A stretch of DNA of 64,000 nt from Streptomyces sp. XY006 (GCF_002237655.1 NZ_NOKT01000001.1:124001-188000), one strand, 5' to 3'; numbered from the stretch's first letter, positions 17,035 through 26,028 are shown. Program-made: numbers and translations. The notes: generated from the letters alone by a model not told the origin.

Positions 17035-18314
17035 ACTCCACGCACCACACGCACCGCGTACGCCCCAGGACGCTCCTGGCCACGGCCCTCGCGGCCCTGC
17101 TGCTCACCGCCACCGGATGCAGCTCCAAGGCCGACTCCTCCCAGGGCACCGGCGACGGCGCCGACGGCGTCAAGACCGGGCCCGGAGTGACCGACAAGGC
17201 CATCAAGCTGGGCGCCCTCACGGACCTCACCGGCCCCTACGCCACCCTCGGCAAGAGCATCGTGCAGGCCCAGCAGATGTGGGCGGACGAGGTCAACGCC
17301 CGCGGCGGCATCTGCGACCGCCGCGTCGAGATCGTCGTCAAGGACCACGGCTACGACGTCCAGAAGGCCGTCACCGCCTACGCCGACCTCTCCGCGGACG
17401 TGGTGGCGCTGCCCCAGGTCATCGGCTCGCCCGTGATGGCCGCGCTCCTCGACGACATCGAGCGGGACAAGGTGCTCACCTTCCCGCAGGCCTGGGCCGC
17501 CTCCCTGCTCGACCGGGACTCCGTCCAGGTCCTGGGCACCACCTACGACATCGACATGATCGCCGCGGTCGACTTCCTCACCCGCACCAAGGGCCTGAAG
17601 AAGGGCGACACCATCGGCCACGTCTACTTCGAGGGCGACTACGGCGCCAACGCGCTCGAAGGCGCGCAGTGGGCGGGCAAGAAGGCCGGCCTGAAGGTCG
17701 TCGGACAGAAGATCAAGGCAACGGACACCGACCTGTCCGCGCAGGTCTCCGCCCTGCGCAAGGAGGGCGTGAAGGCCATCCTGATCAGCGCCGGACCGGC
17801 CCAGACCGCCTCCCTGGTCGGGGTGGCGGCCTCGCGCGGCCTGAAGGTGCCCGTCGTCAGCAGCGCCCCCGGCTACGCCCCGCAGCTGATGAAGACGCCG
17901 GCCGCTCCCGCCCTCACCGCCCTGCTGAACGTGGTCAGCGCGGCGCCCGCGGTCAGCTCCGACCTGCCGGGCGTGCGCAAGATGGTCGCCTCCTACCAGA
18001 AGAAGTACCCGGGCTCCCTCGTCGACTCCGGCGTGCTGTCCGGCTACAACGCCGCCCGACTCCTGGGCAACGACCTGAAGAAGGCCTGCGAGAACGGCAG
18101 CCTCACCCGCGAGGACGTGGTCAAGGCCCACCGCTCCCAGTCCGCGGTCGACGTCGGCCTCGGCACCGCGCAGAACTTCTCCGACAAGGCACAGCCGGCG
18201 AGCACCTCGACGTACGTGCACAAGCCGGACGCCAAGGCGGTCGGCGCCGCGGTGAACGTGGAGGACGCGCACACCGCTCCGGGCGTCAAGGAGTACCTGG
18301 CCTCCCGCTCGTGA
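17031..18314 (+). CDS. ABC transporter substrate-binding lipoprotein (Leu/Ile/Val-type)
   Basis: 427 residues. A type I periplasmic-binding fold follows a lipoprotein signal with the lipobox ending ATGC (Cys30). It shows IKLGALTDLTGPYATLGKS, the family's first beta-alpha unit, and ARGGICDRRVEIVVKDHGYD. It is anchored outside the cell and delivers solute to LivHM. The start is GTG 17031, overlapping the livM stop, behind AAGGAG. The true ligand cannot be read from sequence; such proteins also bind aromatic acids, urea and short amides. Confidence 0.9.
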   Translation: MNSTHHTHRVRPRTLLATALAALLLTATGCSSKADSSQGTGDGADGVKTGPGVTDKAIKLGALTDLTGPYATLGKSIVQAQQMWADEVNARGGICDRRVEIVVKDHGYDVQKAVTAYADLSADVVALPQVIGSPVMAALLDDIERDKVLTFPQAWAASLLDRDSVQVLGTTYDIDMIAAVDFLTRTKGLKKGDTIGHVYFEGDYGANALEGAQWAGKKAGLKVVGQKIKATDTDLSAQVSALRKEGVKAILISAGPAQTASLVGVAASRGLKVPVVSSAPGYAPQLMKTPAAPALTALLNVVSAAPAVSSDLPGVRKMVASYQKKYPGSLVDSGVLSGYNAARLLGNDLKKACENGSLTREDVVKAHRSQSAVDVGLGTAQNFSDKAQPASTSTYVHKPDAKAVGAAVNVEDAHTAPGVKEYLASRS

Positions 18315-18320
18315 CCGGCG

Positions 18321-18351
18321 GGGCCCGGCCGCACGCCGGCCGGCCGGGCCC
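18321..18351. terminator. Bidirectional terminator after the liv operon
   Basis: GGGCCCGGCCG (18321-18331) pairs with CGGCCGGGCCC (18341-18351) across a 9-base loop. It lies between the convergent binding-protein gene and the PotD-like gene; the last base is part of the latter's stop codon. Confidence 0.75.
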
Positions 18352-19538
18352 TACAACCCCGCGATGGCGTTCCACCGCCGGGCGAACTCCACGCGTTCGC
18401 CCGACGTGATGTCCCGGGCGATCGCCAGCCGGCTGCGCATCCGCGCGTCCGGGAAGATCAGCGGGTGCTCGGCCAGGGCGGCCGTCTCCTCGTCGCTCGC
18501 GGACGCGAGGACGTCCCGGGCGGCCGGGACGGGGCACACGTAGGTGACCCACGCGGCCAGCTCGGCCGCGACCTCCGGATCGTAGTAGTGGTCGACGAGC
18601 CGCTCGGCGTTCGCCTTGTGGCGGGCGAGGTCGGGGATCATCAGCGACTCGGCCCACAGCTCCGCGCCCTCCTCCGGGACGACGAACTCGATGTCCGGGT
18701 CGTCCGCCTGAAGCTGGATCACATCACCGGAGTACGCCTGACAGGCCAGGACGTCACCGCTGGACAGGTCCTTGATGTAGTCGTTGCCCGTGAAGCGCCG
18801 GATCTGCCCGCGGCGCACCTGCTCCTCCACCTGGTCGCAGACCCGGTGGAAGTCGTCGGCCGTCCAGCGTGTGATGTCGACCCCGTTGCCCTGCATCAGC
18901 AGCGCGAACGCCTCGTCCAGCCCGGACAGCAGGGTGACGCGGCCCTTCAGGTCCTTCGCCCACAGGTCGGCGACCCGCCGGATCTCCCGGCCGGTCCTGC
19001 GCCGGTTGTACGCGATCCCGGTGATCCCGGACTGCCAGGGCACCGAGCACATCCGGCCGGGGTCGAAGGAGGGCGAACGCAACTGCATATCCAGGTGCGC
19101 GGCCACGTTGGGCTGCCGCGCCCGGTCCATCTCCTGCACCCAGCCCAGCCGTACGAACCGCGCGCACATCCAGTCGCTGACGACGATCAGGTCGCGCCCG
19201 GTGGGCTGACGGTTCATCAGGGAGGGGCTGATCTTGCCGAAGAACTCGTCGTTGTCGTTGATCTCCTCGACGTAGTCCACCGCGATGCCCGTGCGCCTCT
19301 CGAAGGCGTCCAGGGTCGGGCGCCGCGCCGCGTCCTCGTCGTCCGTGTCGATGTACAGGGGCCAGTTGGCCCACGTCAGCCGGCGGTCGGTGGCCGAGAG
19401 ATCGGGGGCGGCGCGGTCACCGGGCCGCACGTACGCGGCCGGGACACCGCACCCGGCGAGTCCGCCGAGCGCGGCCCCGGCGCCGAGGGCGCGCAGCAGT
19501 AAGCGGCGGGAGAGCGGAGGGATCGTCTTCAGCGGCAT
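18351..19538 (-). CDS. Spermidine/putrescine-type binding lipoprotein (PotD-like)
   Basis: 395 residues. The signal carries a twin-Arg pair and a lipobox (SRRLLLRALG, then LGGLAGC, Cys30), so it is probably exported folded by Tat and lipidated. The mature part matches polyamine-binding proteins: LTWANWPLYID, ERRTGIAVDYVEEIND, PWQSGITGIAYNRR, and QAYSGDVIQLQ. No permease or ATPase lies beside it, so it either borrows an unlinked transporter or acts as an orphan sensor. The start is uncertain: ATG 19538 has no good ribosome-binding site, and an upstream in-frame ATG near 19574 is possible. Confidence 0.82.
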   Translation of the reverse strand: MPLKTIPPLSRRLLLRALGAGAALGGLAGCGVPAAYVRPGDRAAPDLSATDRRLTWANWPLYIDTDDEDAARRPTLDAFERRTGIAVDYVEEINDNDEFFGKISPSLMNRQPTGRDLIVVSDWMCARFVRLGWVQEMDRARQPNVAAHLDMQLRSPSFDPGRMCSVPWQSGITGIAYNRRRTGREIRRVADLWAKDLKGRVTLLSGLDEAFALLMQGNGVDITRWTADDFHRVCDQVEEQVRRGQIRRFTGNDYIKDLSSGDVLACQAYSGDVIQLQADDPDIEFVVPEEGAELWAESLMIPDLARHKANAERLVDHYYDPEVAAELAAWVTYVCPVPAARDVLASASDEETAALAEHPLIFPDARMRSRLAIARDITSGERVEFARRWNAIAGL

Positions 19539-19642
19539 TGAGGCAGCATGGCGCGCCCCGGCGCGGCGCACCATCGACACCCCGTCGAGCGCTGCGGCCC
19601 CGCGGCCCGACACCCTGTCTCGTCGGCGGGCCCGACGTCACG

Positions 19643-20101
19643 TCAGCGCGGTTCGAGCGCCGCCTCGGCCGCCGCCCTGATCCGGGCACCGAAGGCCGGG
19701 GCGTCCCGGCGGGCGGCGAGCAGCGCCAGACCGACGAGGAGCTTGCCGAGTCCGTGGCCCTCCAGGACGTTGAAGATGCGCACCCGGGTTCCGCCGCCGG
19801 CCAGCGGCTCCAGGTCGTAGCCGCCCTCGTCGACCGTGACGCTGTTCTTCGACACCTCGGTCCAGCGGATGCGCACCGGCTCCCGGAGCTCCGTGATGCG
19901 GAACTCCCGGGCCGTCTTCATCCCGGCGTCCTTGACCGTGCTGCGGAACACCGTTCCCACGGCGGTGGGCGTGTCGGGCACCCGCTCGATCTTCTGCACC
20001 CGAGGGCTGAACTGCGGATCGTTGCGGCCGTCGGCGAGATACGCGAAGACCGCCTCGATCGGCCGGTCGATCTCGACGACCGCCTCGAACTGACCTGACA
20101 T
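19643..20101 (-). CDS. SRPBCC (START-like) family protein
   Basis: 152 residues. It opens EAVVEIDRPIEAVFAYLADG and has the beta-rich middle RIRWTEVSKNSVTVDEGGY, typical of SRPBCC/polyketide-cyclase-like proteins, which form a hydrophobic cavity that binds small lipophilic ligands. There is no signal or membrane segment. The start is ATG 20101 behind GGGGAGC. The role is unknown; the fold alone does not tell enzyme from binding protein. Confidence 0.82.
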   Translation of the reverse strand: MSGQFEAVVEIDRPIEAVFAYLADGRNDPQFSPRVQKIERVPDTPTAVGTVFRSTVKDAGMKTAREFRITELREPVRIRWTEVSKNSVTVDEGGYDLEPLAGGGTRVRIFNVLEGHGLGKLLVGLALLAARRDAPAFGARIRAAAEAALEPR

Positions 20102-20237
20102 GGAAGCTCCCCGATCACTCGAGCCATGGCGAAGTGCCGTCGGTGCGTCCCGCCGTAGCGGCACCGCGACCCTACGCGACCGCCGGGCATCCCGCGAGGC
20201 GACGGACGCGGTGCGAGCACCGCCCCAGGGCGCCGCA

Positions 20238-20277
20238 GGACCGGTGAGGACCGGTGGGAACCGGTGAGGACCGGGGG
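20238..20277. repeat. Four 10-bp tandem repeats
   Basis: The unit GGACCGGTGA occurs four times with one or two changes per copy, just upstream of the GAF-ANTAR gene and inside its promoter region. It could be a binding array or plain slippage. Confidence 0.6.
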
Positions 20278-20388
20278 GCTGTCCCTTCGTCCCCGTCATC
20301 GGCCGCGTGGGTCTGTAGGGTGGTCGGAGAGGCCTGGCCCACGACACGACGCCTACGAGGGGCCGACGGCCACCTGGAGGAGCACGCG

Positions 20389-21126
20389 GTGACCTCTGAC
20401 AACGCCCACGACAACGCTTCCGTCAGCGCATCCGTCATGGATTGGCTCCTGGAGACGGAGTCGCTGGAGGACTTCCTGCAGTCCCTGGCCGAGGCGGCGC
20501 TGGAGCTGTCCCACGCCGAGGGAACCGGCGTGACGATCGAGCGCGAGCACCGGCCCCTCACGGTGGCCAGCGCGGGCCCGCCGGCCCCCAAGCTGGACGA
20601 GCGGCAGTACGGCCAGGACGACGGCCCGTGCCTGCAGGCCGCCCGCACCGGCGAGGAGGTCATCGTCCGGGACATGCTCGCGGAGACACGCTGGGGCGAC
20701 TACCCGGCCTACGCCGCGGCCTGCGGGATCCGCTCCTCCGTCTCCCTGCCGATCGCCGCCCGCACGCACACCGTCGGAGCGCTGAACCTATACGGCGGCC
20801 CGGCCCGCGCGTTCGACGACGCCGACCTGAGCGCGCTGCGCTCCCTGGCCGCGCAGGCCACCGGGGCGATCGCGCTGGCCCAGCGGATCGCCGACGCGGA
20901 GGCGTTCGCCGACCAGATGCAGACGGCGATGCGGTCCAGGGGCGTCATCGACCAGGCCATGGGGGTGGTGATGGGCCAGCGCGGCTGCACCGCGGACGAG
21001 GCCTTCGCCATCCTGCGCTCCGCCTCGCAGCACCGGAACATCAAGCTCCGTGACCTGTGCACGGAACTGATCACCAACCTCACCGGCCACCGCCCGGACG
21101 ACCCGGACCTACGCCCCCGCCCCTGA
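20389..21126 (+). CDS. GAF and ANTAR domain regulator
   Basis: 245 residues. Residues about 15-165 form a GAF sensor domain (GTGVTIEREH, DDGPCLQAARTGEEVIVRDM, VSLPIAARTHTVGALNLYGG). Residues about 175-235 form an ANTAR RNA-binding domain (MRSRGVIDQAMGVVMGQRGC, ADEAFAILRSASQHRNIKLR). Proteins of this type act as antiterminators that bind paired hairpins in nascent RNA, here probably controlled by a small ligand or redox signal through the GAF domain. The start is GTG 20389, six bases after GGAGGAG; the longer upstream frame has no coding character. Confidence 0.92.
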   Translation: MTSDNAHDNASVSASVMDWLLETESLEDFLQSLAEAALELSHAEGTGVTIEREHRPLTVASAGPPAPKLDERQYGQDDGPCLQAARTGEEVIVRDMLAETRWGDYPAYAAACGIRSSVSLPIAARTHTVGALNLYGGPARAFDDADLSALRSLAAQATGAIALAQRIADAEAFADQMQTAMRSRGVIDQAMGVVMGQRGCTADEAFAILRSASQHRNIKLRDLCTELITNLTGHRPDDPDLRPRP

Positions 21127-21364
21127 GCCACCACGCACCACACCGGCCCGGCTCGGCGGCGGCACCGGGGCGTGGAAGCCGCAGAGGGCGCCGTGGCGAT
21201 GAAGTGCCCGGACAGCGTTAGTGGAGCAGGTGGGGGGCCTTTTACGTCGAGACGTCGTGTCGAGATGCCGTGATTGAATGCGCCTACCACGAGCCTGACC
21301 AGCTCGTTCGCGCCATCTGCGCGACAGCTGTCAGAAAGCGCAGTGCACTTACAGGGGGGATTCC

Positions 21365-21985
21365 ATGGCGACCGGCAATGCCCAGCTCTCGTGCGGCGCC
21401 TCGGGGGAGCCGACCCGCGGCAAGCGCAGCTTCCTGCTCGTGCTGGTAGGCGTCGTGGCCGTCAGTGCTGGGGCCTTCTGGTTTCTCTCCAGGGACAGCT
21501 ACGAAGGCGGCTACCGAGTCGGCAGCGCACTCGACAGCGGCATCCAGTCCGGGCTCGAGGTGACCAGCCCGCACACGCAGGTCGGCAAGGAGTACTGGGT
21601 CGCACTGCCCACGGCCGACAACGTCTCCGACCGGCCGCTGACACTGCTGCGCGGGGAAATCACGCAGGTGCCCGAAGGCCTCGAGGTTGTCGGCTACAAA
21701 GCCATCAGCCACGAGGACACCGACGGACACCCGCTGAGCGCCTCCCCGGTCGAGGGCTCACCCGGCGTACCCAAGCTGACGAAACTGCCGGATCACTCCA
21801 GCCGGCCCTCCCTCGTACCAGCACACGAACCCGGTGACGTCTTCTGGGCGGCCCGAGTCCGCGTGACAGGCAAGGTCACCGGCGATCTGACGGGATGCCG
21901 CTACTACTACCGCCAGGACGGCACCGAGTACGGGCAGAACGTGGCCTGCACCTCCAGGATCCGTCTCGGACCGGCCCTGGACTAG
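21365..21985 (+). CDS. Membrane-anchored hypothetical protein
   Basis: 206 residues. A polar N-terminus with a positive patch (TRGKRS) is followed by a single membrane helix (about 22-43, FLLVLVGVVAVSAGAFWFLS) and an external domain of about 160 residues. That domain has YEGGYRVGSALDSGI, VGKEYWVALP and a Cys pair near the end (GCRYYY, NVACTS) that could form a disulfide. I do not recognise the family. The start is ATG 21365 behind AGGGGGGAT. It stands alone, closed by a strong hairpin downstream. Codon use is slightly less GC-extreme than its neighbours. Confidence 0.75.
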   Translation: MATGNAQLSCGASGEPTRGKRSFLLVLVGVVAVSAGAFWFLSRDSYEGGYRVGSALDSGIQSGLEVTSPHTQVGKEYWVALPTADNVSDRPLTLLRGEITQVPEGLEVVGYKAISHEDTDGHPLSASPVEGSPGVPKLTKLPDHSSRPSLVPAHEPGDVFWAARVRVTGKVTGDLTGCRYYYRQDGTEYGQNVACTSRIRLGPALD

Positions 21986-22044
21986 GGGGCGCAGAGCGGG
22001 GAAGCCCGTACCGAACTGCATATGGCGGGTCTCTGTGCGGGTGT

Positions 22045-22080
22045 GCACTGCCCGACTCCCATGGGGTAGTCGGGCAGTGC
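22045..22080. terminator. Strong bidirectional terminator
   Basis: A perfect 13-base stem, GCACTGCCCGACT (22045-22057) with AGTCGGGCAGTGC (22068-22080). It is extended by CCCATGGGG pairing inside the loop. It separates two convergent genes. Confidence 0.85.
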
Positions 22081-22178
22081 GTATGTCGGACGAGTGCGCC
22101 AGCCGGGGGTTGACCCGCAACGCCGTACGGTCGGCCGGTGACCGGGCCGCGCGGTGGCCGGCGCACGCGGAGCCGGGT

Positions 22179-23288
22179 TCAGTCGAAGCGCTGGACGCGG
22201 GGTGCGAACGTGTTCTCCGGTCCTGCGGCGCGGCCGACCGACCACACCGTCTCCGTGCCCGGCACCGGGGCCAGCTGCAGCAGCTGGGAGTCGCCCTCCC
22301 CGGCCACGGCCGGTTCGTCGTACGCGGTGAACGACTGCCCGTTCCAGGCGAGGAAGTCCGGCCCGGGGACGAGCGGAGGTGTGCTGCCCGGCGGACCCCA
22401 CTTCTGCGAGCGGGACACCGCGACCCACCCCAGGGAACCGGACGCGGCCGGTGCCAGTGAGGTGATCGCCCCGAAGTCGGCGGGCAGGCTCACCCGGCTC
22501 CAGGTCTGTCCGTCGAAGCGGACCAGCAGTGGTGGTATCGGACGGCCGGCCGGGCCGCCGATGAAGCCGGCGGTGCCGCCCGCCCACACCTCGGTCGGTG
22601 AGACCGCCAGCACACTGCCCACGGCCGCCCGCGGGAACCCGTCCACGATCGTCTGCCGCCACTCCCGCCCGTCCCAGTGCGACACGGCCGCGCCCGTGCC
22701 GGTGGCGCCCGCGGCCCACACGTCGTCACGCGCCAGAAGGTGCAGGCCGTACACGGATCCCGGCGGGGCCGGCACGTCCTGCCAGCTGCGCCCGTCCCAG
22801 CGCAGCAACGCCTGCGTGCCGTCCCGTGAACCGATCAGCCAGACCTCCCCGCCGCCCGCGACGGCCCGGGTCGGCACGACACCGCGCGGCGCCCGTCTCT
22901 CGTGCCAGTCGCGTCCGTCGAACCGGAGCAGACGGGTGCCGCCCGCCGTGTCCCGGCCGACCGCCCAGACGGAGGACGGTGAGGTCCCCGCGACGGACAG
23001 CAGCTCTCCTTGCCGGCCGGCCCCGGGGACGCTCTGCCGCTGCCACGCTGTTCCGTCCCAGCGCAGCAGCAGCGGGAAGCCCGGCGCCTCGCGGCCTACG
23101 GCGTCGGTGCCCACCGCCCAGGCCAGGCCGGGCCCGAAGGCCACGGCGTCGTTCAGCGCGGCCTGGGGGCGTACCCCGTCCGGGACCGGGACGTGCTGCC
23201 AGGACCGGGTGCCGGCCGCGGCCGGGCCCAAGTGGGCCAGGAGGGTCAGGGCGAGGGCGAGTGCCGCGACGACGAACCTGCGTGTCAT
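22179..23288 (-). CDS. Secreted WDGxxW-repeat (propeller-like) protein, copy 2
   Basis: 369 residues with a clear signal peptide (MTRRFVVAALALALTLLAHL, cleavage after AAA at about 25). The mature protein carries at least five repeats of the form L-x-R-[WF]-D-G-x-x-W (LLRWDGTAW, LLRFDGRDW, LLRWDGRSW, VSHWDGREW, LVRFDGQTW), each followed by VWAVG- or VWAAG-like strands. This periodicity of about 45-50 residues suggests a beta-propeller on the outside of the cell. No catalytic residues are recognisable. Its start overlaps the stop of the upstream paralogue (ATGA), so the two are translationally coupled and probably work together. Confidence 0.8.
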   Translation of the reverse strand: MTRRFVVAALALALTLLAHLGPAAAGTRSWQHVPVPDGVRPQAALNDAVAFGPGLAWAVGTDAVGREAPGFPLLLRWDGTAWQRQSVPGAGRQGELLSVAGTSPSSVWAVGRDTAGGTRLLRFDGRDWHERRAPRGVVPTRAVAGGGEVWLIGSRDGTQALLRWDGRSWQDVPAPPGSVYGLHLLARDDVWAAGATGTGAAVSHWDGREWRQTIVDGFPRAAVGSVLAVSPTEVWAGGTAGFIGGPAGRPIPPLLVRFDGQTWSRVSLPADFGAITSLAPAASGSLGWVAVSRSQKWGPPGSTPPLVPGPDFLAWNGQSFTAYDEPAVAGEGDSQLLQLAPVPGTETVWSVGRAAGPENTFAPRVQRFD

Positions 23289-24343
23289 GACCGGCCTCCC
23301 CGCCGCTCGCTCATCAGGTTCGGTTTCGAGCCGTAGATCTCGACGGTCCCGAAGGACAGCAGGGAGGACCCGGCCCGGGCCAGGGCGCGCGGCCTGACGT
23401 CGATCGCGTCCTCGCGCTCCGGGCCGTAGGAGAAGGTGGTCCGCGCTCCGTCCACCCGCGCGTACTTCGACTGGAAGGCGCGGTCGCTGCGCACCGGCAG
23501 CCACAGCGCGCCGTCCGGGCCGCGCACCAGGCCCTCGACGGGTGTGCCGTCCAGCGGCGGGTGGGTGGTGTGCCAGGCGCGCCCGTTCCCGGTCATCAGG
23601 AAGGTGCGGGTCGTGCCGTCGGTGTACCGGCTGCCGCCGATCGTGACCCGCCCGGAGGCCTCCGCGAGGATCACGTGCACATTGCTGTCCGGCGGCAGCG
23701 GCACCTGCGCGTCCCGCCACGCCGCGCCGTCCCAGCGCAGCACGGTGGTCCCGGCGGCGGTGTCCGCCCAGGCCCAGGCGTCGGTGGCGGTCCGCGCGGT
23801 GATGCCCATGACGTACAGCACGCCGTCCGGGGTGGCCTGACGGGTCCAGCGGGTGCCGTCGTAGTGGAGCACCTGCACTCCCGTGTCGTCCTCGCCCACG
23901 ACCCACGCGGCGCCCGGAACGGCGGCGAAGTCCTGGTACGTCCACAGCGTCTGAGGCAGCGCGACGGTGCTCCACCCGGCCGCCGAGCGGCGCAGGAGTT
24001 CCCTCATGCCCGCGCGGTCGCGCAGGAACCACACCTCCTCGCCGGCGAACTGCGCCGTGCCGAACCAGCCCGGGTCGCCGGCGCCGGGGAAGGAGGTCTC
24101 CCGGCTCCACGCCGCGCCGTCCCACCGGTACAGCATCGGCCGCAGCCCGTCGGCGGCGTGCTCGTACCCGCTCGCCCACGCCTCGTCCGGCCCGCGCGCG
24201 GCGAGGCCGGACACGGTCACCGGCGACACCGCCGCCGGCGGCACCGGCAGCGCGGACCAGCCAGGCGTCACCGCCACGGCGGGCGACACCACCGCGGCGC
24301 ACACGAACACCAGGCAGACGACCACCGCACGCAGAGCGTTCAC
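23285..24343 (-). CDS. Secreted WDGxxW-repeat (propeller-like) protein, copy 1
   Basis: 352 residues, a paralogue of the next gene in the operon. It has a signal peptide (VNALRAVVVCLVFVCAAVVS, cleavage near AVA at about 23) and repeats such as YRWDGAAW, LHYDGTRW and LRWDGAAW alternating with DAWAW- and EVWFL-like strands. I prefer GTG 24343, which follows a run of G; a TTG at 24355 in the same frame is an alternative with no ribosome-binding site. The two-gene operon has no regulator beside it. Function unknown; an extracellular binding or scaffold role is a guess. Confidence 0.78.
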   Translation of the reverse strand: MNALRAVVVCLVFVCAAVVSPAVAVTPGWSALPVPPAAVSPVTVSGLAARGPDEAWASGYEHAADGLRPMLYRWDGAAWSRETSFPGAGDPGWFGTAQFAGEEVWFLRDRAGMRELLRRSAAGWSTVALPQTLWTYQDFAAVPGAAWVVGEDDTGVQVLHYDGTRWTRQATPDGVLYVMGITARTATDAWAWADTAAGTTVLRWDGAAWRDAQVPLPPDSNVHVILAEASGRVTIGGSRYTDGTTRTFLMTGNGRAWHTTHPPLDGTPVEGLVRGPDGALWLPVRSDRAFQSKYARVDGARTTFSYGPEREDAIDVRPRALARAGSSLLSFGTVEIYGSKPNLMSERRGGRS

Positions 24344-24479
24344 GGGCCCCCCCAACGCGAAGGCCGCACACGCTAGGCGCGACGGCCCGCCCGTGAACAG
24401 ACGTCATCCGGCCGAAGGGCGACGGGAAGTGGGACGTGCCCGGCACGCCCGTGCGGGCGAGTGCATAAGATTTGATCCC

Positions 24480-24848
24480 ATGTCGAAGCCTGACGAGCTG
24501 ATCGTCTCCATCGCCTCCCTCGTGGAGAGCGGGCAGAGCACCCAGATGTCCCTGACGGTGGTCACCGGCGGTGCGGTCATCACCGGTCGCCTGGCCCCCG
24601 AAGCCGTGTGGAGGCAGCGGGTGTCGGAGGTCCTGACGGACTCCGCCCGGCTGGGCGAGTTCTCCGCCGTGTTCGACGCCCCCGGGACGAAGGACGGGCC
24701 GCCCACCCATCTGCACTTCCATGTCGCCCGGATCCTGCAAGGCACGGTGGGCATCCCGGAAACGGGCGGGATGTACCGTGTCGCGATCGAGGACGTCAGC
24801 GCCTGGACGGTGGGTGACTTCAGCTACTCCGACCAGTTGACCCGCTGA
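24480..24848 (+). CDS. GvpU-like (gas vesicle accessory family) protein
   Basis: 122 residues, cytoplasmic. The core SLVESGQSTQMSLTVVTGGA followed by VITGRLAPEAVW and HLHFHVARIL recalls proteins annotated in actinomycetes as GvpU-like. The assignment is from memory of the pattern and is tentative. No other gvp gene is in the window, so a gas-vesicle role is doubtful. The start is ATG 24480, the only one giving this domain; the frame further upstream runs antisense through the propeller gene and is not coding. The ribosome-binding site is poor (AAGATTTGATCCC), so the message may have a short leader. Confidence 0.6.
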   Translation: MSKPDELIVSIASLVESGQSTQMSLTVVTGGAVITGRLAPEAVWRQRVSEVLTDSARLGEFSAVFDAPGTKDGPPTHLHFHVARILQGTVGIPETGGMYRVAIEDVSAWTVGDFSYSDQLTR

Positions 24849-24888
24849 CCGACCGAGTTGCCGTCCCGCGGTGGGGCCGACCGGTGGG

Positions 24889-25917
24889 TCACCGGGACAG
24901 CTCCACCTCGATGTGCCGGGACAGCGCGCGCAGGAAGTCGGGCGCGTCGAAGATCTCTCCGGCGGAGACGACACCGACGGCACACGTCCGGCCCGTGAGG
25001 ACGCGGTCGAGGGCCTCCACGACGAGGGGCGCCGTGACGGCGTAGATGTCCCGCCCACGGGCCACGGCGCGCCGCTCGGCACCTCCCGCGCGGACGACGA
25101 CGTCGACGAGGAAGGTCTGCGCGGACCGCCCGCGCTCGTCGACCGGGGCAGGTTCCGGGGTGTCCGCGGCAGCGATGTCGCGGGCCGCCTCGACCGTCAT
25201 GTAGGTGCAGACGGCGGGGATCTCCAGATGGCTGGGGAGGGTCACGACGTCGGCCATGGTGAACTCCCCGATGACCGCGCGCCGGCCCAGCGGGCGCGGG
25301 AAGGCCCACTCCAGGGTCGGCGGGGCGTCGTCGCGGTACTCCAGGCGTCCGCCGCTGTAGCTCAGGCGCCGGCCGTCGCGGCGCTGCCGGGAGACCGCGC
25401 CCGACGTGCGCGTTCCCGTGGTGGGGTGCCAGCTGTTCAGCCCGTAGGCGATGTGCGCCTCGTCCGCCGAGGTCCAGTCGCCCAGCGCCGCGGTGGCCAG
25501 CAGATCGCCGAGACCGCCGAAGAAGGCCATCGCCGGGACCACGACCGCCCCGGCCTCCCGGGCCCGGTCCGCGAAGTGCGCGAACGTGTCGAGGTTGGCC
25601 TCGATCTCGGCGGCCACGTCCAGGTAGGGGATTCCGGCGCGCAGGGCCGCCTCGATCACCGGGGCGGCCGTCGCGGCGAAGGGCCCCGCGCAGTTGATCA
25701 CGGCCGCCGTGCCGGCCAGCGCGCGGTCGAGCGAGGCGGCGTCGTCCACGGAGGCCGGACGGGCGTCGAGACCCGTCTCGTGCGCCAGCTTCCGCAGCCG
25801 CTCGGCGTCGCGGCCGGAGAGAACCGGGACGAACCCGCGCTCCCGCAACTCCGCGACCACGAACCGCCCCGTGTGCCCGTACGCGCCGAACACCGCCACC
25901 GTCTGGCCCGGTCCCAT
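24889..25917 (-). CDS. Saccharopine-dehydrogenase-like NAD(P)-binding oxidoreductase
   Basis: 342 residues. It opens with a Rossmann motif, VAVFGAYGHTGR (about 6-17), then LSGRDAERL after the second strand, NCAGPFA, and the family's YLDVAAEIE. This matches the saccharopine dehydrogenase/trans-acting enoyl-reductase-like superfamily, whose members reduce varied substrates. The C-terminal half is less conserved. The start is ATG 25917 behind GGGGGAA. It is divergent from the GlxA-type regulator at 26028, which probably controls it through the inverted repeats between them. The substrate is unknown. Confidence 0.85.
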   Translation of the reverse strand: MGPGQTVAVFGAYGHTGRFVVAELRERGFVPVLSGRDAERLRKLAHETGLDARPASVDDAASLDRALAGTAAVINCAGPFAATAAPVIEAALRAGIPYLDVAAEIEANLDTFAHFADRAREAGAVVVPAMAFFGGLGDLLATAALGDWTSADEAHIAYGLNSWHPTTGTRTSGAVSRQRRDGRRLSYSGGRLEYRDDAPPTLEWAFPRPLGRRAVIGEFTMADVVTLPSHLEIPAVCTYMTVEAARDIAAADTPEPAPVDERGRSAQTFLVDVVVRAGGAERRAVARGRDIYAVTAPLVVEALDRVLTGRTCAVGVVSAGEIFDAPDFLRALSRHIEVELSR

Positions 25918-25981
25918 GGATTCCCCCTGCGCTCGAATGATCCGCCGGTCTCTGTCCCCCCGATCCTGGCGACTACGGCCA

Positions 25982-26028
25982 GGACACCGTGAGTGTCCGG
26001 AACGCCACGCCCCATACACTTCCGGACA
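25982..26028 (+). promoter_or_regulatory. Overlapping inverted repeats at the start of the GlxA-type gene
   Basis: GGACAC (25982-25987) and GTGTCC (25993-25998) form one palindrome. TGTCCGGAA (25994-26002) and TTCCGGACA (26020-26028) form a second, wider one whose right arm ends on the A of the start codon. Together they give three TCCGGA/GGACA half-sites in 47 bases between divergent genes. This is a likely autoregulatory operator that blocks translation start or promoter. Confidence 0.6.

Noticed and set aside
23967-24479. N-terminal extension of the GvpU-like gene
   Set aside because: The extension is antisense to the propeller gene and has no coding pattern; ATG 24480 gives the whole domain.
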